DNA of 64,000 bases from Actinomycetes bacterium (GCA_024639145.1 JAHEIZ010000003.1:1-64000), one strand, 5' to 3'; counted from the first letter of the stretch, positions 7,612 to 19,176 are shown. Program-made: numbers and translations. Notes: generated by a model from the letters alone, not told the origin.

Positions 7612-8649
7612 ATGAATACCCGCATGCATCCCGCGTGGTACGGCGCCGTCATGGGCACCGGCGCGCTGTCGATGGCACTATCCGGTGAAGCCACCGCCTT
7701 CGATGCCTCATGGCTCAACAGCGCAGCGGTGGTCTTCTTGCTGTTGACAAGCGTCCTCGCCATCACCTTGCTCCCGCGGTACCTCCGTCGCTTCCGCGAT
7801 CGCTCGGCCCTCGATAGCGAGCTGGCTGATCCCGCCAGGGGCCCGATGCTCGCCACCTTGCCCGCGGGCATCCTCGTGCTCGCCTGCGGCTGGGGGCGAG
7901 TCGGCCCCGAACTTATTTCGACGGATGCCGCGCTCTGGATCTCGGCCGTGCTGCTCGCGATCGGTGCGATCGGCGCGATCGTCTTCAGCCTGGCCTGGAT
8001 CACTGCAACCCTCAACGCCGAACCCTCACTCGAAACGGTCAACGGCGGTTGGATGATCCCGCCGGTCATGAACCTGATCGTGCCCGTGGGCCTCGCTGCG
8101 ATCATGCCCGCGGTGCCTGAACTCGCACCTGCGCTGCTGCTCATCGGCTTCGCGTTCTATGGCATCGGGGCTGTGCTGTTCGTCGTCATTTTGACCATGC
8201 TCGTCACGCGACTCATCCTGCGCGCACCCGTCCTGCCGCCACTGGCCGCTTCACTGTGGATTCCGCTTGCCCCATGCGGCCTTGTCGGTCTGGCTGCCAC
8301 GCGGTTACTTCAGTCGGGTGCGCAGGCAGGCGTTACCTTCGTCCCCGATATTGGTGTCGGGGTCGCCATTGCGGCCATGGGCATTGGTCTCGGGCTCTGG
8401 TGGACGGGGTTCGCGCTGATTGAACTACGCCGCATGCATCGTCAGGGGCCCTTGCCCGTGCAGCCCGGCTGGTGGGGTTTCGTCTTCCCGGTCGGCACGA
8501 TGACACTCTCGATCATCAATGTCGGCTTGGTCGTCGATGAGCCGGCAGTCACCGCAGTTGGGGCACTCTCCACGATCACGCTGTTCGCAGTCTGGCTGAT
8601 CGTGAGCATCAAGGTCGTACAGGTCTCGCGTCGGGCTGCGAAAGCCTGA
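7612..8649 (+). CDS. TDT/SLAC1-family anion transporter (TehA-like, candidate sulfite exporter)
   Basis: A 345-residue integral membrane protein with about ten hydrophobic helices. Family landmarks are WYGAVMGTGALS at the N-terminus, NGGWMIPPVMNLIVPVG, SLWIPLAPCGLVGLA and GWWGFVFPVGTMTLS, typical of the voltage-dependent anion channel / tellurite-resistance dicarboxylate transporter family that includes TehA, SLAC1, yeast Ssu1 (sulfite) and Mae1 (malate). The ATG at 7612 was chosen since the family starts just before the first helix; a GTG at 7600 is possible. It follows the Cys-rich gene behind the CsoR/CstR-like operator. Sulfite export is my preferred guess from that context. Confidence 0.8.
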   Translation: MNTRMHPAWYGAVMGTGALSMALSGEATAFDASWLNSAAVVFLLLTSVLAITLLPRYLRRFRDRSALDSELADPARGPMLATLPAGILVLACGWGRVGPELISTDAALWISAVLLAIGAIGAIVFSLAWITATLNAEPSLETVNGGWMIPPVMNLIVPVGLAAIMPAVPELAPALLLIGFAFYGIGAVLFVVILTMLVTRLILRAPVLPPLAASLWIPLAPCGLVGLAATRLLQSGAQAGVTFVPDIGVGVAIAAMGIGLGLWWTGFALIELRRMHRQGPLPVQPGWWGFVFPVGTMTLSIINVGLVVDEPAVTAVGALSTITLFAVWLIVSIKVVQVSRRAAKA

Positions 8650-8681
8650 GGACCAAGGCTCGAGCAGACGCCCTCGAGCCA

Positions 8682-8687
8682 TACGAT
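8682..8687 (+). promoter_or_regulatory. Leaderless -10 hexamer of parA-like gene
   Basis: TACGAT lies 7 nt before the ATG at 8695. The in-frame ATG at 8686 overlaps this hexamer and so is less likely to be the start. Confidence 0.5.
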
Positions 8688-8694
8688 GGGCCCC

Positions 8695-9480
8695 ATGCCC
8701 ACTATCTCCGTTGTCTCGATGAAGGGTGGCGTCGGAAAAACGACTGTCACCCTCGGGATAGCAAGCGCGGCATGGAATCGCGGACTCAAGGTTCTCGTCA
8801 TCGATCTCGACCCGCAGGCAAACGCCACGATGGGCCTCGGCGTCGATAACCCGCCATTCACCACCAATGACGTGCTCGCGGATGCGCGCCCGGGCATTGC
8901 CGTCGATGCGATCCTCCCGACCCCGTGGGGCGCCAACGTTCACGTGATCGCCTCCGAACGATCGCTGGAGCATCGCAATGCACGCGAAGGCGCATACAGC
9001 GAGTTGCGCATGAAGTCCGCATTGGCAAACGTGCCGCGCACCTACGACATCGTGCTCATCGACTGCCCGCCGTCGCTGGGTGAACTCACACGCAATGCGC
9101 TGAGCGCATCCGACGCAGCACTAGTGGTGACAGAGCCTGGCTACTTCGCCCTGCACGGCGCGCAGCAAGCGGTTGAGGCTGTCGACGTGATCCGTAGTTC
9201 TACCAACCCGGCCATTCGCACCTCGACAATCCTGATGAATCGCGCGCGCACCACCGTTGCTGAGCACCGCATGCGCATCCAGGAATTACAGGATGCCTTT
9301 GGCCCGCTGGTCAGCCCGGTGATGGTTCCCGAACGCAATGCGATCCCGCAATCCGAGGGTGCGGGCATCCCGATTCACGCGTGGGACTCCCCCGCAGGCC
9401 GCGAGCTGAGCGGCGTCTTCGATCAGCTACTCGATCAGTTGCTCTATCCGTTCGGCCGAGCAGTCAGGGAGTACCCGTGA
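8695..9480 (+). CDS. ParA/Soj-family ATPase
   Basis: A 261-residue deviant-Walker ATPase. Walker A is MKGGVGKTT at about residues 9-17 with the signature first Lys; Walker A' is VIDLDPQANAT and Walker B VLIDCPPSL. It lacks an N-terminal DNA-binding extension, so it resembles the short Soj type that moves cargo on nucleoid DNA. Its TGA overlaps the GTG of a small ribbon-helix-helix protein gene (GTGA), giving a two-gene operon. No ParB and no parS-like sites are nearby, so this is an orphan ParA for a cargo other than the main chromosome origin, or a remnant of a mobile-element partition locus. Confidence 0.85.
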   Translation: MPTISVVSMKGGVGKTTVTLGIASAAWNRGLKVLVIDLDPQANATMGLGVDNPPFTTNDVLADARPGIAVDAILPTPWGANVHVIASERSLEHRNAREGAYSELRMKSALANVPRTYDIVLIDCPPSLGELTRNALSASDAALVVTEPGYFALHGAQQAVEAVDVIRSSTNPAIRTSTILMNRARTTVAEHRMRIQELQDAFGPLVSPVMVPERNAIPQSEGAGIPIHAWDSPAGRELSGVFDQLLDQLLYPFGRAVREYP

Positions 9481-9755
9481 GCACCTTTGATCCGACACCG
9501 CGACCGGCATTGCGCAAGGCAGCCGATGCGAATGTGCATCCGACCCTGCCCGCTCCTGCCCAGCAGTCCGACGAAGATCTCTCGACGCGTGCAGGCTCTT
9601 CCGCCTCCGACACACTGCGCCCGCCGGCGAAAGACAAGCTGGTCGAACTCTCGGTCGAGATTCCTAAGTCATTGCGCAAGGAACTTCGCAAGAAGGCCGA
9701 GGAGCAGGGCATGACCCTCGACGCACTCGTCACGCTCTACCTGCGCAACCGCTGA
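9477..9755 (+). CDS. Small ribbon-helix-helix-like partner of ParA
   Basis: A 92-residue protein. Residues ~1-50 are Pro/Ser/Ala-rich and look disordered; residues ~55-92 read VELSVEIPKSLRKELRKKA then EEQGMTLDALVTLYL, the beta-alpha-alpha pattern of RHH DNA-binding proteins (ParG/Omega/CopG type). A flexible N-terminus ahead of an RHH fold is how small ParB substitutes stimulate their ParA. It starts at a GTG inside the stop of the ParA-like gene, so expression is coupled. A role as DNA- or cargo-binding adaptor for that ATPase is inferred from this arrangement. Confidence 0.7.
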   Translation: MSTFDPTPRPALRKAADANVHPTLPAPAQQSDEDLSTRAGSSASDTLRPPAKDKLVELSVEIPKSLRKELRKKAEEQGMTLDALVTLYLRNR

Positions 9756-9779
9756 GCATCCACAGCACGATGTGCGGGC

Positions 9780-10187
9780 CTAGAAGATATCCACCCCGAC
9801 CTTGCGAGCTGCACGGGTCAAGGCTTTGTCTCGAGTCGCCAAGGGAAGCCCGTTCAATCTCGCCAAAGCCAGATAGGACGCGTCGTACGCGGTGAGGCCG
9901 GATTCCATTGCTTCGGCGAGCAGGCCCATCGGTTCACCCGGAGTCCCCTCCACGCGAATGTCCATGATGGCGAGATCGTGTGCAAACGCCACGGCCTCAT
10001 CCACGCTCAATCGTGATCGGCGGATCCCGACCAGAACTCCGTTCGCGATCTCGTAATTCCACAGTGGTGGCACAACAGCATGGTTCTCGGTCACGAATTC
10101 CAGGACACCATCGGCGTACTTTCCTGACTCATCATCGAAGGCCCACGCGAGTGCCGTAGAGGCATCAAGCACTACTCCCACGGTCAT
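9780..10187 (-). CDS. vapC: PIN-domain toxin (VapC family)
   Basis: A 135-residue PIN-domain ribonuclease. The acidic metal-binding residues stand at the expected places: D8 in VVLDAS, E46 in WNYEIANG, D102 in TAYDASYLALA and D120 in LATRDKAL. Its start overlaps the stop of the antitoxin gene (ATGA), the usual coupled order. VapC toxins cleave tRNA or rRNA loops; the specific target cannot be predicted here. The gene converges on the RHH gene with 24 bp between. Confidence 0.9.
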   Translation of the reverse strand: MTVGVVLDASTALAWAFDDESGKYADGVLEFVTENHAVVPPLWNYEIANGVLVGIRRSRLSVDEAVAFAHDLAIMDIRVEGTPGEPMGLLAEAMESGLTAYDASYLALARLNGLPLATRDKALTRAARKVGVDIF

Positions 10188-10438
10188 GCACGGCCCTGCG
10201 AGATCGCGTCCTTCATCGGTATCCCCAAAGCACGCCCACGCCGCGCGTCTTTCATGCGGGTCGCAGCGGCACGGCGTTCATCCACAGATGAAGCAGAAAT
10301 GGGTGTGATTCGAGCAATCGGGTGACCATGTCGGGTAACCGTGTAGACCTGCCCGGCAATCACCTCCTCCAACACCGATGAGAGTTGGGACTTCAAGTCG
10401 AAGACACCGATCGTGCTGTCGTCAGGGAGTGCACTCAT
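10184..10438 (-). CDS. Phd/YefM-family antitoxin
   Basis: An 84-residue antitoxin. The N-terminal part (STIGVFDLKSQLSSVLEEV, then VYTVTRHGHPIARITPI) is the Phd/YefM DNA-binding fold; the C-terminal ~35 residues, rich in Arg and Lys, should wrap the PIN toxin. The start at 10438 is supported by TACCCT on the coding strand 6 nt upstream; a longer frame from 10483 would run through the operator palindrome and is unlikely. An 18-bp perfect palindrome over the promoter points to autorepression. Phd-type antitoxins with VapC toxins are a known hybrid pairing. Confidence 0.88.
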   Translation of the reverse strand: MSALPDDSTIGVFDLKSQLSSVLEEVIAGQVYTVTRHGHPIARITPISASSVDERRAAATRMKDARRGRALGIPMKDAISQGRA

Positions 10439-10444
10439 GGGTTC

Positions 10445-10450
10445 AGGGTA
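10445..10450 (-). promoter_or_regulatory. Leaderless -10 hexamer of antitoxin gene
   Basis: On the minus strand TACCCT lies 6 nt before the ATG at 10438 and its upstream base is shared with the palindrome 10450-10467. Confidence 0.5.
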
Positions 10451-10467
10451 GATTCTGGCCAGAATCT
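10450..10467. promoter_or_regulatory. Palindromic operator of the Phd/PIN toxin-antitoxin pair
   Basis: AGATTCTGGCCAGAATCT is a perfect 18-bp palindrome directly upstream of the -10 of the antitoxin gene, where binding would occlude RNA polymerase. It fits autorepression by the antitoxin-toxin complex. Confidence 0.75.
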
Positions 10468-10492
10468 GGTCAACCACGCTCAACGAGCCAGC

Positions 10493-11191
10493 TCACGGGG
10501 AGAGGCGCTCCAGCTCCCAGTTCGCAGCATTCGAGAGATCAGCCTGATCAGCACTCGCGCTAAAGCGAAGCCGATCATGCAGCCGTGATGGGCGACCCTG
10601 CCAGAACTCGATCGCTGACGGTCGAATAAGCCAGCCGCCCCAGAAGTCAGGCACCGGAATCTCGGTGTCATCGCCGTACTGCTCGACGAGTTCGGCGTAG
10701 CGACTCTCGAGCCCCTCACGTCCGTCGATCACGGACGATTGCGCACTCGCCCACGCACCGAGCTGCGAGCCGCGCGGGCGTGATCGAAAGTACGTCTCGA
10801 CCTCAGCGCGCTCGATGAGTTCAACGGTGCCGACCACAGTGACCTGGCGATGGATCGCAAACCAGGGGAACACGAGCGAGGCATGCGGGTTCTCGGCGAG
10901 CTCACGACTCTTGCGTGACTCTAAGTTTGTGTAGAAGACGAAGCCACGGGCATCGGCATCCTTGAGCAGGACAGTGCGCGAACTGGGCGCCCCCGCGCCC
11001 GTCGCGGTCGACACGACCATCGCATTCGGCTCAGGCAGCCCAGCCGCCTCGGTCTCGGCGAACCAGCCATGAAATGCATCGAGCGGGCTGGCCGGGAGGT
11101 CCTCGGGTGCCAATGTGCCCAGGTCGTAGGCGACCCGCAGATCAGCCAGTCGACGAGGGGCATCCTCGGGAGGCGGGGTCCACAGGCTCAT
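10493..11191 (-). CDS. pdxH: Pyridoxamine 5'-phosphate oxidase
   Basis: A 232-residue FMN enzyme that oxidises pyridoxamine- and pyridoxine-5'-phosphate to pyridoxal phosphate. Typical stretches are NAMVVSTATGAGAPSSRTVL, GFVFYTNLESRKSREL, ASLVFPW, RQVTVVGTVE and the C-terminal EFWQGRPSRLHDRLRF; length is normal. It is divergent from citrate synthase with 126 bp between starts. Two genes further on is serC, a PLP-dependent enzyme that also serves B6 synthesis in other bacteria, so the grouping is sensible. No strong ribosome site is visible. Confidence 0.93.
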   Translation of the reverse strand: MSLWTPPPEDAPRRLADLRVAYDLGTLAPEDLPASPLDAFHGWFAETEAAGLPEPNAMVVSTATGAGAPSSRTVLLKDADARGFVFYTNLESRKSRELAENPHASLVFPWFAIHRQVTVVGTVELIERAEVETYFRSRPRGSQLGAWASAQSSVIDGREGLESRYAELVEQYGDDTEIPVPDFWGGWLIRPSAIEFWQGRPSRLHDRLRFSASADQADLSNAANWELERLSP

Positions 11192-11317
11192 GCCCCCATT
11201 CCATCACCCAGCAGCCTCGAGTGCGCCCCGACGAGAGTCTCGTCACTTATCTCGCCCCCGTGGGGCACAACCGGACTCGGGACGGAAGAATGGCGACATT
11301 CCACGTGAGGAGACCCC

Positions 11318-14820
<3,503 letters not shown>

Positions 14821-14824
<4 letters not shown>

Positions 14825-15660
14825 CGCACGACGAGGGCGCTGAGCGGCAATGTGACGCGCAGCAAGCGCCTGTCCCGCTCGCTCGCGATGAGCAGTGAGC
14901 GTCCGTCGGGCGCCCAGGTGATGGCCTCCCCCTGCAGCTGGAACGGAAGCGGAATCGTCGCTACCTTTCGACCCGGCGGGAGTCCTGCATAGACATAGGC
15001 ATCGTCATAGTCACGAAGCACGTAGCGCAGCCCGTCGGGTGACACCGCGCCGTCGGTCACCAAGCCTCCCTCGCGTCGGATCTTGCGGGCGATATTGACC
15101 ACGCCCGCACGCAGGGGCACGGGCAGTCGGTAGAGCGAGCCGTGGGCGAGTTGCTTTGTCACCACCCACAGTTGAGGCCTCGCGGGATTCGCGAGGAGTG
15201 CCTCGGCGTTGTGCGGGATGTCGCCGTAGGTGAATCGGTACGAGGTCGCGTCGAGGGTGGAGTTCGCCAGCTTCCTTGGCTCGCGTATTTCGTACACCCT
15301 CACGTAGGGCCAGGAGTCGAGATTGTCGCCAATATCGGCGAACCAGATCACGGCATGGCCCTTGGCGTCGCGGCCCGTGGCGATTGCCTCGGCATCCCGC
15401 GGATTCATGCCGCGCACGGTCAAGGTCGCGAGAGTGACGCAGGTCGATGAGTCGACCGCATAGATGTACGGGCCATCTCCTGAGTCGTTGTGCAGGTACA
15501 GCACACCGGGATGACGTATCGAGGTGGCCAGGCCGCTGATCTCGGTGAAGCGCTTATCGGTGAAGCGGCAGACCGTATTCGCCGACGCAGCATGGGCGGC
15601 CGTGGCAACCGACATGACAAGGGCCGCACTCCCCAGGAGGAGCGCGGCCCTTGTCAGCAT
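14821..15660 (-). CDS. Secreted beta-propeller-like protein, function unknown
   Basis: A 279-residue protein with a clear Sec signal peptide (about residues 1-27, ending AAHAASA). The mature part has repeated propeller-like strands such as ISGLATSIRHPGVLYLHNDSG, VIWFADIGDN, QLWVVTKQ, ISPDG-like VSPDGLRYVLRDY and AITWAPDGRSLLIASER. Similar proteins are annotated only as hypothetical or esterase-like; I see no catalytic motif. A leaderless 28-codon gene ends 5 bp upstream and a 13-bp hairpin covers codons 2-15, suggesting translational coupling. Its stop overlaps the MFS stop. Confidence 0.75.
15615..15656 (-). promoter_or_regulatory. Hairpin at the start of the secreted propeller gene
   Basis: TGACAAGGGCCGC (15615-15627) and GCGGCCCTTGTCA (15644-15656) form a perfect 13-bp stem with a 16-nt loop. 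In the mRNA the stem begins directly after the AUG at 15658-15660. It could hold the start closed until ribosomes finishing the upstream microprotein open it. The loop also contains CTCCTCC, which could be an anti-SD-like decoy. Confidence 0.5.
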
Positions 15661-15665
15661 TCTGG

Positions 15666-15752
15666 TCAGCGGATCACCGCGGCAATCGCCACGGCCGCCA
15701 CGACTGCCACGAGTACCGCGAGCGTGACGAATCGTCGGGCACGTGGACTCAT
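15666..15752 (-). CDS. 28-aa leaderless single-helix microprotein
   Basis: MSPRARRFVTLAVLVAVVAA followed by VAIAAVIR: a positively charged N-terminus and one hydrophobic helix of about 18 residues. The gene has a clean leaderless promoter (TAGGCT 6 nt before the ATG). Its stop is 5 bp before the start of the secreted propeller gene, so it may be a true membrane microprotein or a leader peptide that couples translation of that gene. Too short for homology judgement. Confidence 0.55.
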   Translation of the reverse strand: MSPRARRFVTLAVLVAVVAAVAIAAVIR

Positions 15753-15758
15753 GGCATC

Positions 15759-15764
15759 AGCCTA
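15759..15764 (-). promoter_or_regulatory. Leaderless -10 hexamer of the 28-aa gene
   Basis: On the minus strand TAGGCT lies exactly 6 nt before the ATG at 15752. It sits in the 17-bp gap after the NCS2 permease stop. Confidence 0.5.
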
Positions 15765-15769
15765 GGGGA

Positions 15770-17236
15770 TCATCCGACCCCGAAGACCTGCTTGATCGGG
15801 TTGATCGCGAAGTAGATGACGAAGGCGATCGAGATAACCCACATCAGCCAGTTGATGTCACGGATCTTGCCCGTGAAGATCTTGATGGCGCACCAGGCGA
15901 CGAAGGCGGCGCCGATGCCGTTAGTGATGGAGTAGGTGAACGGCATGATCGTGATGGCGAGGAAAGCCGGGATGCCGATCGAATAGTCGGAGAAGTCGAT
16001 GTGACGAATCTGGGTCATCATCAAGAAGCCGACCACGACGAGTGCAGGCGCTGCTGCCTCGTAGGGCACGATCGTGACAAGCGGCGAGAAGAACATCGCG
16101 ATGAGGAACAGCACACCGGTGACGATCGAGGCGATACCGGTACGCGCACCTTCACCAATGCCCGCTGCCGACTCGATGTAGGCCGTGTTGCTGGAGGTCG
16201 AGCCGGCACCACCTGCAATGGCGGCGATGGAGTCGACGACCAGGATGCTCTCCAGGTGCGGGATGTCCCCATTTTCCTCGAGCAGATCAGCCTCGGTTGC
16301 GAGACCGAAGGCCGTGCCCATGGTGTCGAAGAAATCGCTGAGCATCAGCGAGAAGACCGCGAGCATCGCGGCAATCACGCCGATGACCTCGAAGGAGCCG
16401 AACAGGTTGAATTGCCCGAGCAGTCCCAGGTCGGGCGTCGCCACCACAGAGTCGGGCATCTTCGGGACATTCAGGCCCCAGCCGACGATGTTGGCCACCG
16501 CACCGTCAGCGCCGACCTTCGGGCCGACGTGTGCGACGTTCTCGATGATGATCGCGAGAACCGTGGTGGCCACGAGGCCGATCAGGATCGCGCCCTTGGT
16601 CTTGCGAGCAACCAGGATGATCGTGAGGAGCAGGCCGAAGCAGAAGGTGAAGATCGGCCAGCCCTGAAGCTCGCCGAAGACGCCGAAGCTGATCAGCGGC
16701 ACGCCGGAGCGAACAATGCCCGCATCGACCAGGCCGATGACCGTGATGAACAGGCCGATGCCGACTCCGATGGCGTACTTCAACTGCTCCGGCACGGCGC
16801 GGAAGACCGCGGAACGGAATCCGGTGAGGACGAGGAGCAGGATCAGGATGCCTTCGAGGACGACCAGGCCCATGGCGTCAGCCCAGGTCATCTGCGGTGC
16901 CAGCGTGAAGGCGACGAAGCCGTTGATGCCCAGGCCTGCGGCCACCGCGATCGGGAAGCGACCGATAACACCCATCAAGATGGTGAGCAGGCCGGCCAGC
17001 AGCGCCGTTGCCGCGGTAACCATGGCAATGGCCTTGACCACATCGGTGCCACCACCGATGAAGTTGCCGTTCATGTCCTTGGCAGTACCGATGATGAGCG
17101 GGTTCAGTACGACGATGTAGGCCATCGTGAAGAAGGTGACGATGCCACCACGGATCTCGCGGGAATAGTTCGACCCTCGGGCCGTCATTCCGAACCAGCG
17201 GTCTACGCCGCTCGTGCTCTGGGCAGTGACAGACAT
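15770..17236 (-). CDS. NCS2-family nucleobase permease (AzgA/PbuG-like)
   Basis: A 488-residue membrane protein with about 13 hydrophobic segments. FTMAYIVVLNPLIIG near the N-terminus, GLGINGFVAFTLAP, the LMLSDFFDTMGTAFGLA motif and SSNTAYIESAAGIGEGARTG are hallmarks of the adenine/hypoxanthine/guanine branch (AzgA). It likely imports purine bases by proton symport. ATG at 17236 is preceded by GAGGAGGG. It is divergent from the DUF2530 gene (63 bp between starts). Confidence 0.9.
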   Translation of the reverse strand: MSVTAQSTSGVDRWFGMTARGSNYSREIRGGIVTFFTMAYIVVLNPLIIGTAKDMNGNFIGGGTDVVKAIAMVTAATALLAGLLTILMGVIGRFPIAVAAGLGINGFVAFTLAPQMTWADAMGLVVLEGILILLLVLTGFRSAVFRAVPEQLKYAIGVGIGLFITVIGLVDAGIVRSGVPLISFGVFGELQGWPIFTFCFGLLLTIILVARKTKGAILIGLVATTVLAIIIENVAHVGPKVGADGAVANIVGWGLNVPKMPDSVVATPDLGLLGQFNLFGSFEVIGVIAAMLAVFSLMLSDFFDTMGTAFGLATEADLLEENGDIPHLESILVVDSIAAIAGGAGSTSSNTAYIESAAGIGEGARTGIASIVTGVLFLIAMFFSPLVTIVPYEAAAPALVVVGFLMMTQIRHIDFSDYSIGIPAFLAITIMPFTYSITNGIGAAFVAWCAIKIFTGKIRDINWLMWVISIAFVIYFAINPIKQVFGVG

Positions 17237-17286
17237 TCACCCTCCTCAAGGTGTGGGCGCAGGGGGCGCGCCGCATGGCGCGAAGG

Positions 17287-17292
17287 TAGCGT
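17287..17292 (+). promoter_or_regulatory. Leaderless -10 hexamer of DUF2530 gene
   Basis: TAGCGT lies 7 nt before the GTG at 17300; no Shine-Dalgarno is visible. Confidence 0.5.
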
Positions 17293-17299
17293 AAGCAAC

Positions 17300-17554
17300 G
17301 TGCCGCACTCGTCATCTCCCGCCGATCACAAGGTGTCTGGGTCCCTTGTGACTGGTGATGCCCTTGTGCCGATCATCATCGGCACCGCGGCGTGGGTGAT
17401 CGCCGCCGTGATCCTGATCGGATTCCGCGACAGCCTGGCAGCGACCGGTACCACCTGGTGGTTCGGCGCGTGCGCCGTTGGCGTGATCAGCGGCCTGGGC
17501 GGAATCGGGTACGTGCTGTATCGACGCCGCCGCGAGGGTGGCGCTGCGCGCTAG
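17300..17554 (+). CDS. DUF2530-like small membrane protein
   Basis: An 84-residue protein with two hydrophobic helices (VPIIIGTAAWVIAAVILIGF and a second after TTWWFGACAVG) and a basic end YRRRREGG. The TGTTWWF...C...G pattern with RRR tail matches what I recall of actinobacterial DUF2530, a conserved family near serC/DUF3027. A much longer open frame runs upstream in the same frame but is a shadow of the permease gene; the GTG at 17300 with its -10 fixes the start. Function unknown. Confidence 0.7.
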   Translation: MPHSSSPADHKVSGSLVTGDALVPIIIGTAAWVIAAVILIGFRDSLAATGTTWWFGACAVGVISGLGGIGYVLYRRRREGGAAR

Positions 17555-17566
17555 CGCGGGAGGGGC

Positions 17567-18487
17567 TCAGGCCTCCTCGGCCTCGATGAGTTCCTCTGCG
17601 ACCGAGGTCTCCTCAGGTACGAGATCGCTGTCGAGGTCTCCCTCGGACACCTCGTGATCCTCCGCCGTTGAGTCCGCGAGCTCCTCGACCACGGCCTCCA
17701 AGGGCGCAGGAAGATCCTCGACATCGCTGAGGTCGACGTGATCCCAGCTCTCCTCATCGGCGACCACAACGGCGACGTTCTCACTCTCGCCGCCCTCCAC
17801 CTCCGAATGCGCCCCGCAGCCGTAGTTCAGCGCGACCACTCGACCATCGGCCGGAGCGTAGGCATTCGCACAGACACCGAAAGCCTGGCCAAGCACGCCC
17901 CCAAGAGTCATCAGGAAGCCACAGGTTCCGCAGGGCTGGCCGGCGGCCTTTGCCATCGGTGAGTCGGCGCCGAAGTCGCCCTCATCCCAGCGCTCGGTCG
18001 CCTCATCGCGCCCGAGCACCGAGAGCACGCGAGCACGGCCGAGGCCGAGTTCCCACATACCCGGGGACAACGGTGCGAGGGATGAGAGTCCCTCGAGGGA
18101 ATCCTCGTCGGTGAATCCGGGAACAAGCCGCAGGTCGTTCGCATTGGTCGGCAGCACATCGCCCGGACCAAGGTCACCCGGTCGTACCCGCTCAGCCCAG
18201 GGCACCCAGGCGGGAGCAACGAGCGAATCGGGGCCGGGCAGCAGCACGGCGTCGGTGATCGTGACCTCGTCGAAGCCATCGGCGCGAGTGACCGTGACGG
18301 CCCAGCGCCAGCCGCGGTACGCGGGGTTGGTACAGGCGAAGAGGTGAGTGGCCAGGCGCTCGCCTTCCATGGCGACTTCGAGGTGTTCGCCCACCCAGTC
18401 TCCGCCTGCCTCGACATTGGCAGCGTCACGAGCCAGGTCGACGGCAGCTGTCAGGAGGCCATCGGTCACGTAGGGGGCGGTATCCAC
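17567..18487 (-). CDS. DUF3027 family protein
   Basis: About 306 residues. It has the core TDGLLTAAVDLARDAAN, VGEHLEV, RGWRWAVTVTRA, PAWVPWAERVRPGDLGPGD, LGLGRARVLS, and a putative metal ribbon with four Cys (CGTCGFLM, FGVCANAY, NYGCGAHSE); the last ~80 residues are very acidic and probably disordered. This family is actinobacteria-specific and uncharacterised, and usually lies near serC, as here. I chose GTG 18487 (GGGAGAG upstream); GTG 18508 is in frame. It is divergent from the GDT1 family gene. Confidence 0.85.
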   Translation of the reverse strand: MDTAPYVTDGLLTAAVDLARDAANVEAGGDWVGEHLEVAMEGERLATHLFACTNPAYRGWRWAVTVTRADGFDEVTITDAVLLPGPDSLVAPAWVPWAERVRPGDLGPGDVLPTNANDLRLVPGFTDEDSLEGLSSLAPLSPGMWELGLGRARVLSVLGRDEATERWDEGDFGADSPMAKAAGQPCGTCGFLMTLGGVLGQAFGVCANAYAPADGRVVALNYGCGAHSEVEGGESENVAVVVADEESWDHVDLSDVEDLPAPLEAVVEELADSTAEDHEVSEGDLDSDLVPEETSVAEELIEAEEA

Positions 18488-18546
18488 GTTCCCATTCTCT
18501 CCCAGCACGGGAAGGACTCTCGTCAGTGGGTAGTCTGGACCGCGTT

Positions 18547-19176
18547 ATGGGCCTGGACATCGCGATCATCCTCGGCACGTTCATCCTGATCTTCCCTGCC
18601 GAGCTGCCGGACAAGACCTTGATCGCCACGTTGGTTCTCGCGACCCGCTACAAGCATCTTCCCGTCTGGCTCGGCGTCTCCGCGGCCTTCGGCGTGCAGA
18701 TGCTCATCGCTGTCACTGTCGGTGGGGTCATCGCACTCCTCCCCCAGCGACCGGTCATGGCTGTCACTGCGCTGCTATTCGGCATTGGCTCGATCCTGCT
18801 GATCAAGGGCGGTCTGACCTCACGGGCCAGCGAGCTTGCCACCGAGAGGGAAGAAGAGGACGAAGTCCTCGAGAAGGTACGTCAGCAGGAATCGAACTCC
18901 CCCAAGCGCGCCTTCATCACCAGCTTCATCGTGATCTTCGCCGCCGAGTGGGGAGATCTCTCGCAGCTCTTCACCGCAGGCCTGGCTGCTCGCACCGGTT
19001 CGCCTGTGTCGGTCTTCCTCGGCTCGTGGGGAGCAGTGATCACTGTCGCCGCGATCGCCGTGATCGTCGGGCGATGGCTGCAGACGCGCATCCCGCTGTG
19101 GCGCATCCGCCTGGTGTCAGGCGTAGTGCTGGCGGGACTATGCGTGTGGACAGTGATCGAGTTCGTGAACGCTTAA
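18547..19176 (+). CDS. TMEM165/GDT1 (UPF0016) family cation transporter
   Basis: A 209-residue membrane protein with two halves of three helices. Each half has the family signature: AELPDKTLIATLVLATR at about residues 18-34 and AAEWGDLSQLFTAGLAAR at about 137-154, whose acidic residues form the ion site. A charged cytoplasmic loop (EREEEDEVLEKVRQQ) separates them. Bacterial members export Mn2+ (MneA/MntX type). The GTG at 18526 is less likely than ATG 18547; TAGTCT lies 10 nt before the latter. The gene's last codons belong to a 42-bp tandem repeat. Confidence 0.87.
   Translation: MGLDIAIILGTFILIFPAELPDKTLIATLVLATRYKHLPVWLGVSAAFGVQMLIAVTVGGVIALLPQRPVMAVTALLFGIGSILLIKGGLTSRASELATEREEEDEVLEKVRQQESNSPKRAFITSFIVIFAAEWGDLSQLFTAGLAARTGSPVSVFLGSWGAVITVAAIAVIVGRWLQTRIPLWRIRLVSGVVLAGLCVWTVIEFVNA

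Noticed and set aside
6927..8144. 405-codon minus-strand frame opposite the HAD, Cys-rich and TDT genes
   Set aside because: It crosses three well-supported genes and an operator; no ribosome site or family match.
15743..17299. Open frame of over 500 codons on the plus strand opposite the NCS2 permease, running into the DUF2530 gene
   Set aside because: The translated part is Asp/Glu/His-rich noise typical of antisense permease frames; only the last 84 codons, behind a leaderless promoter, look real.
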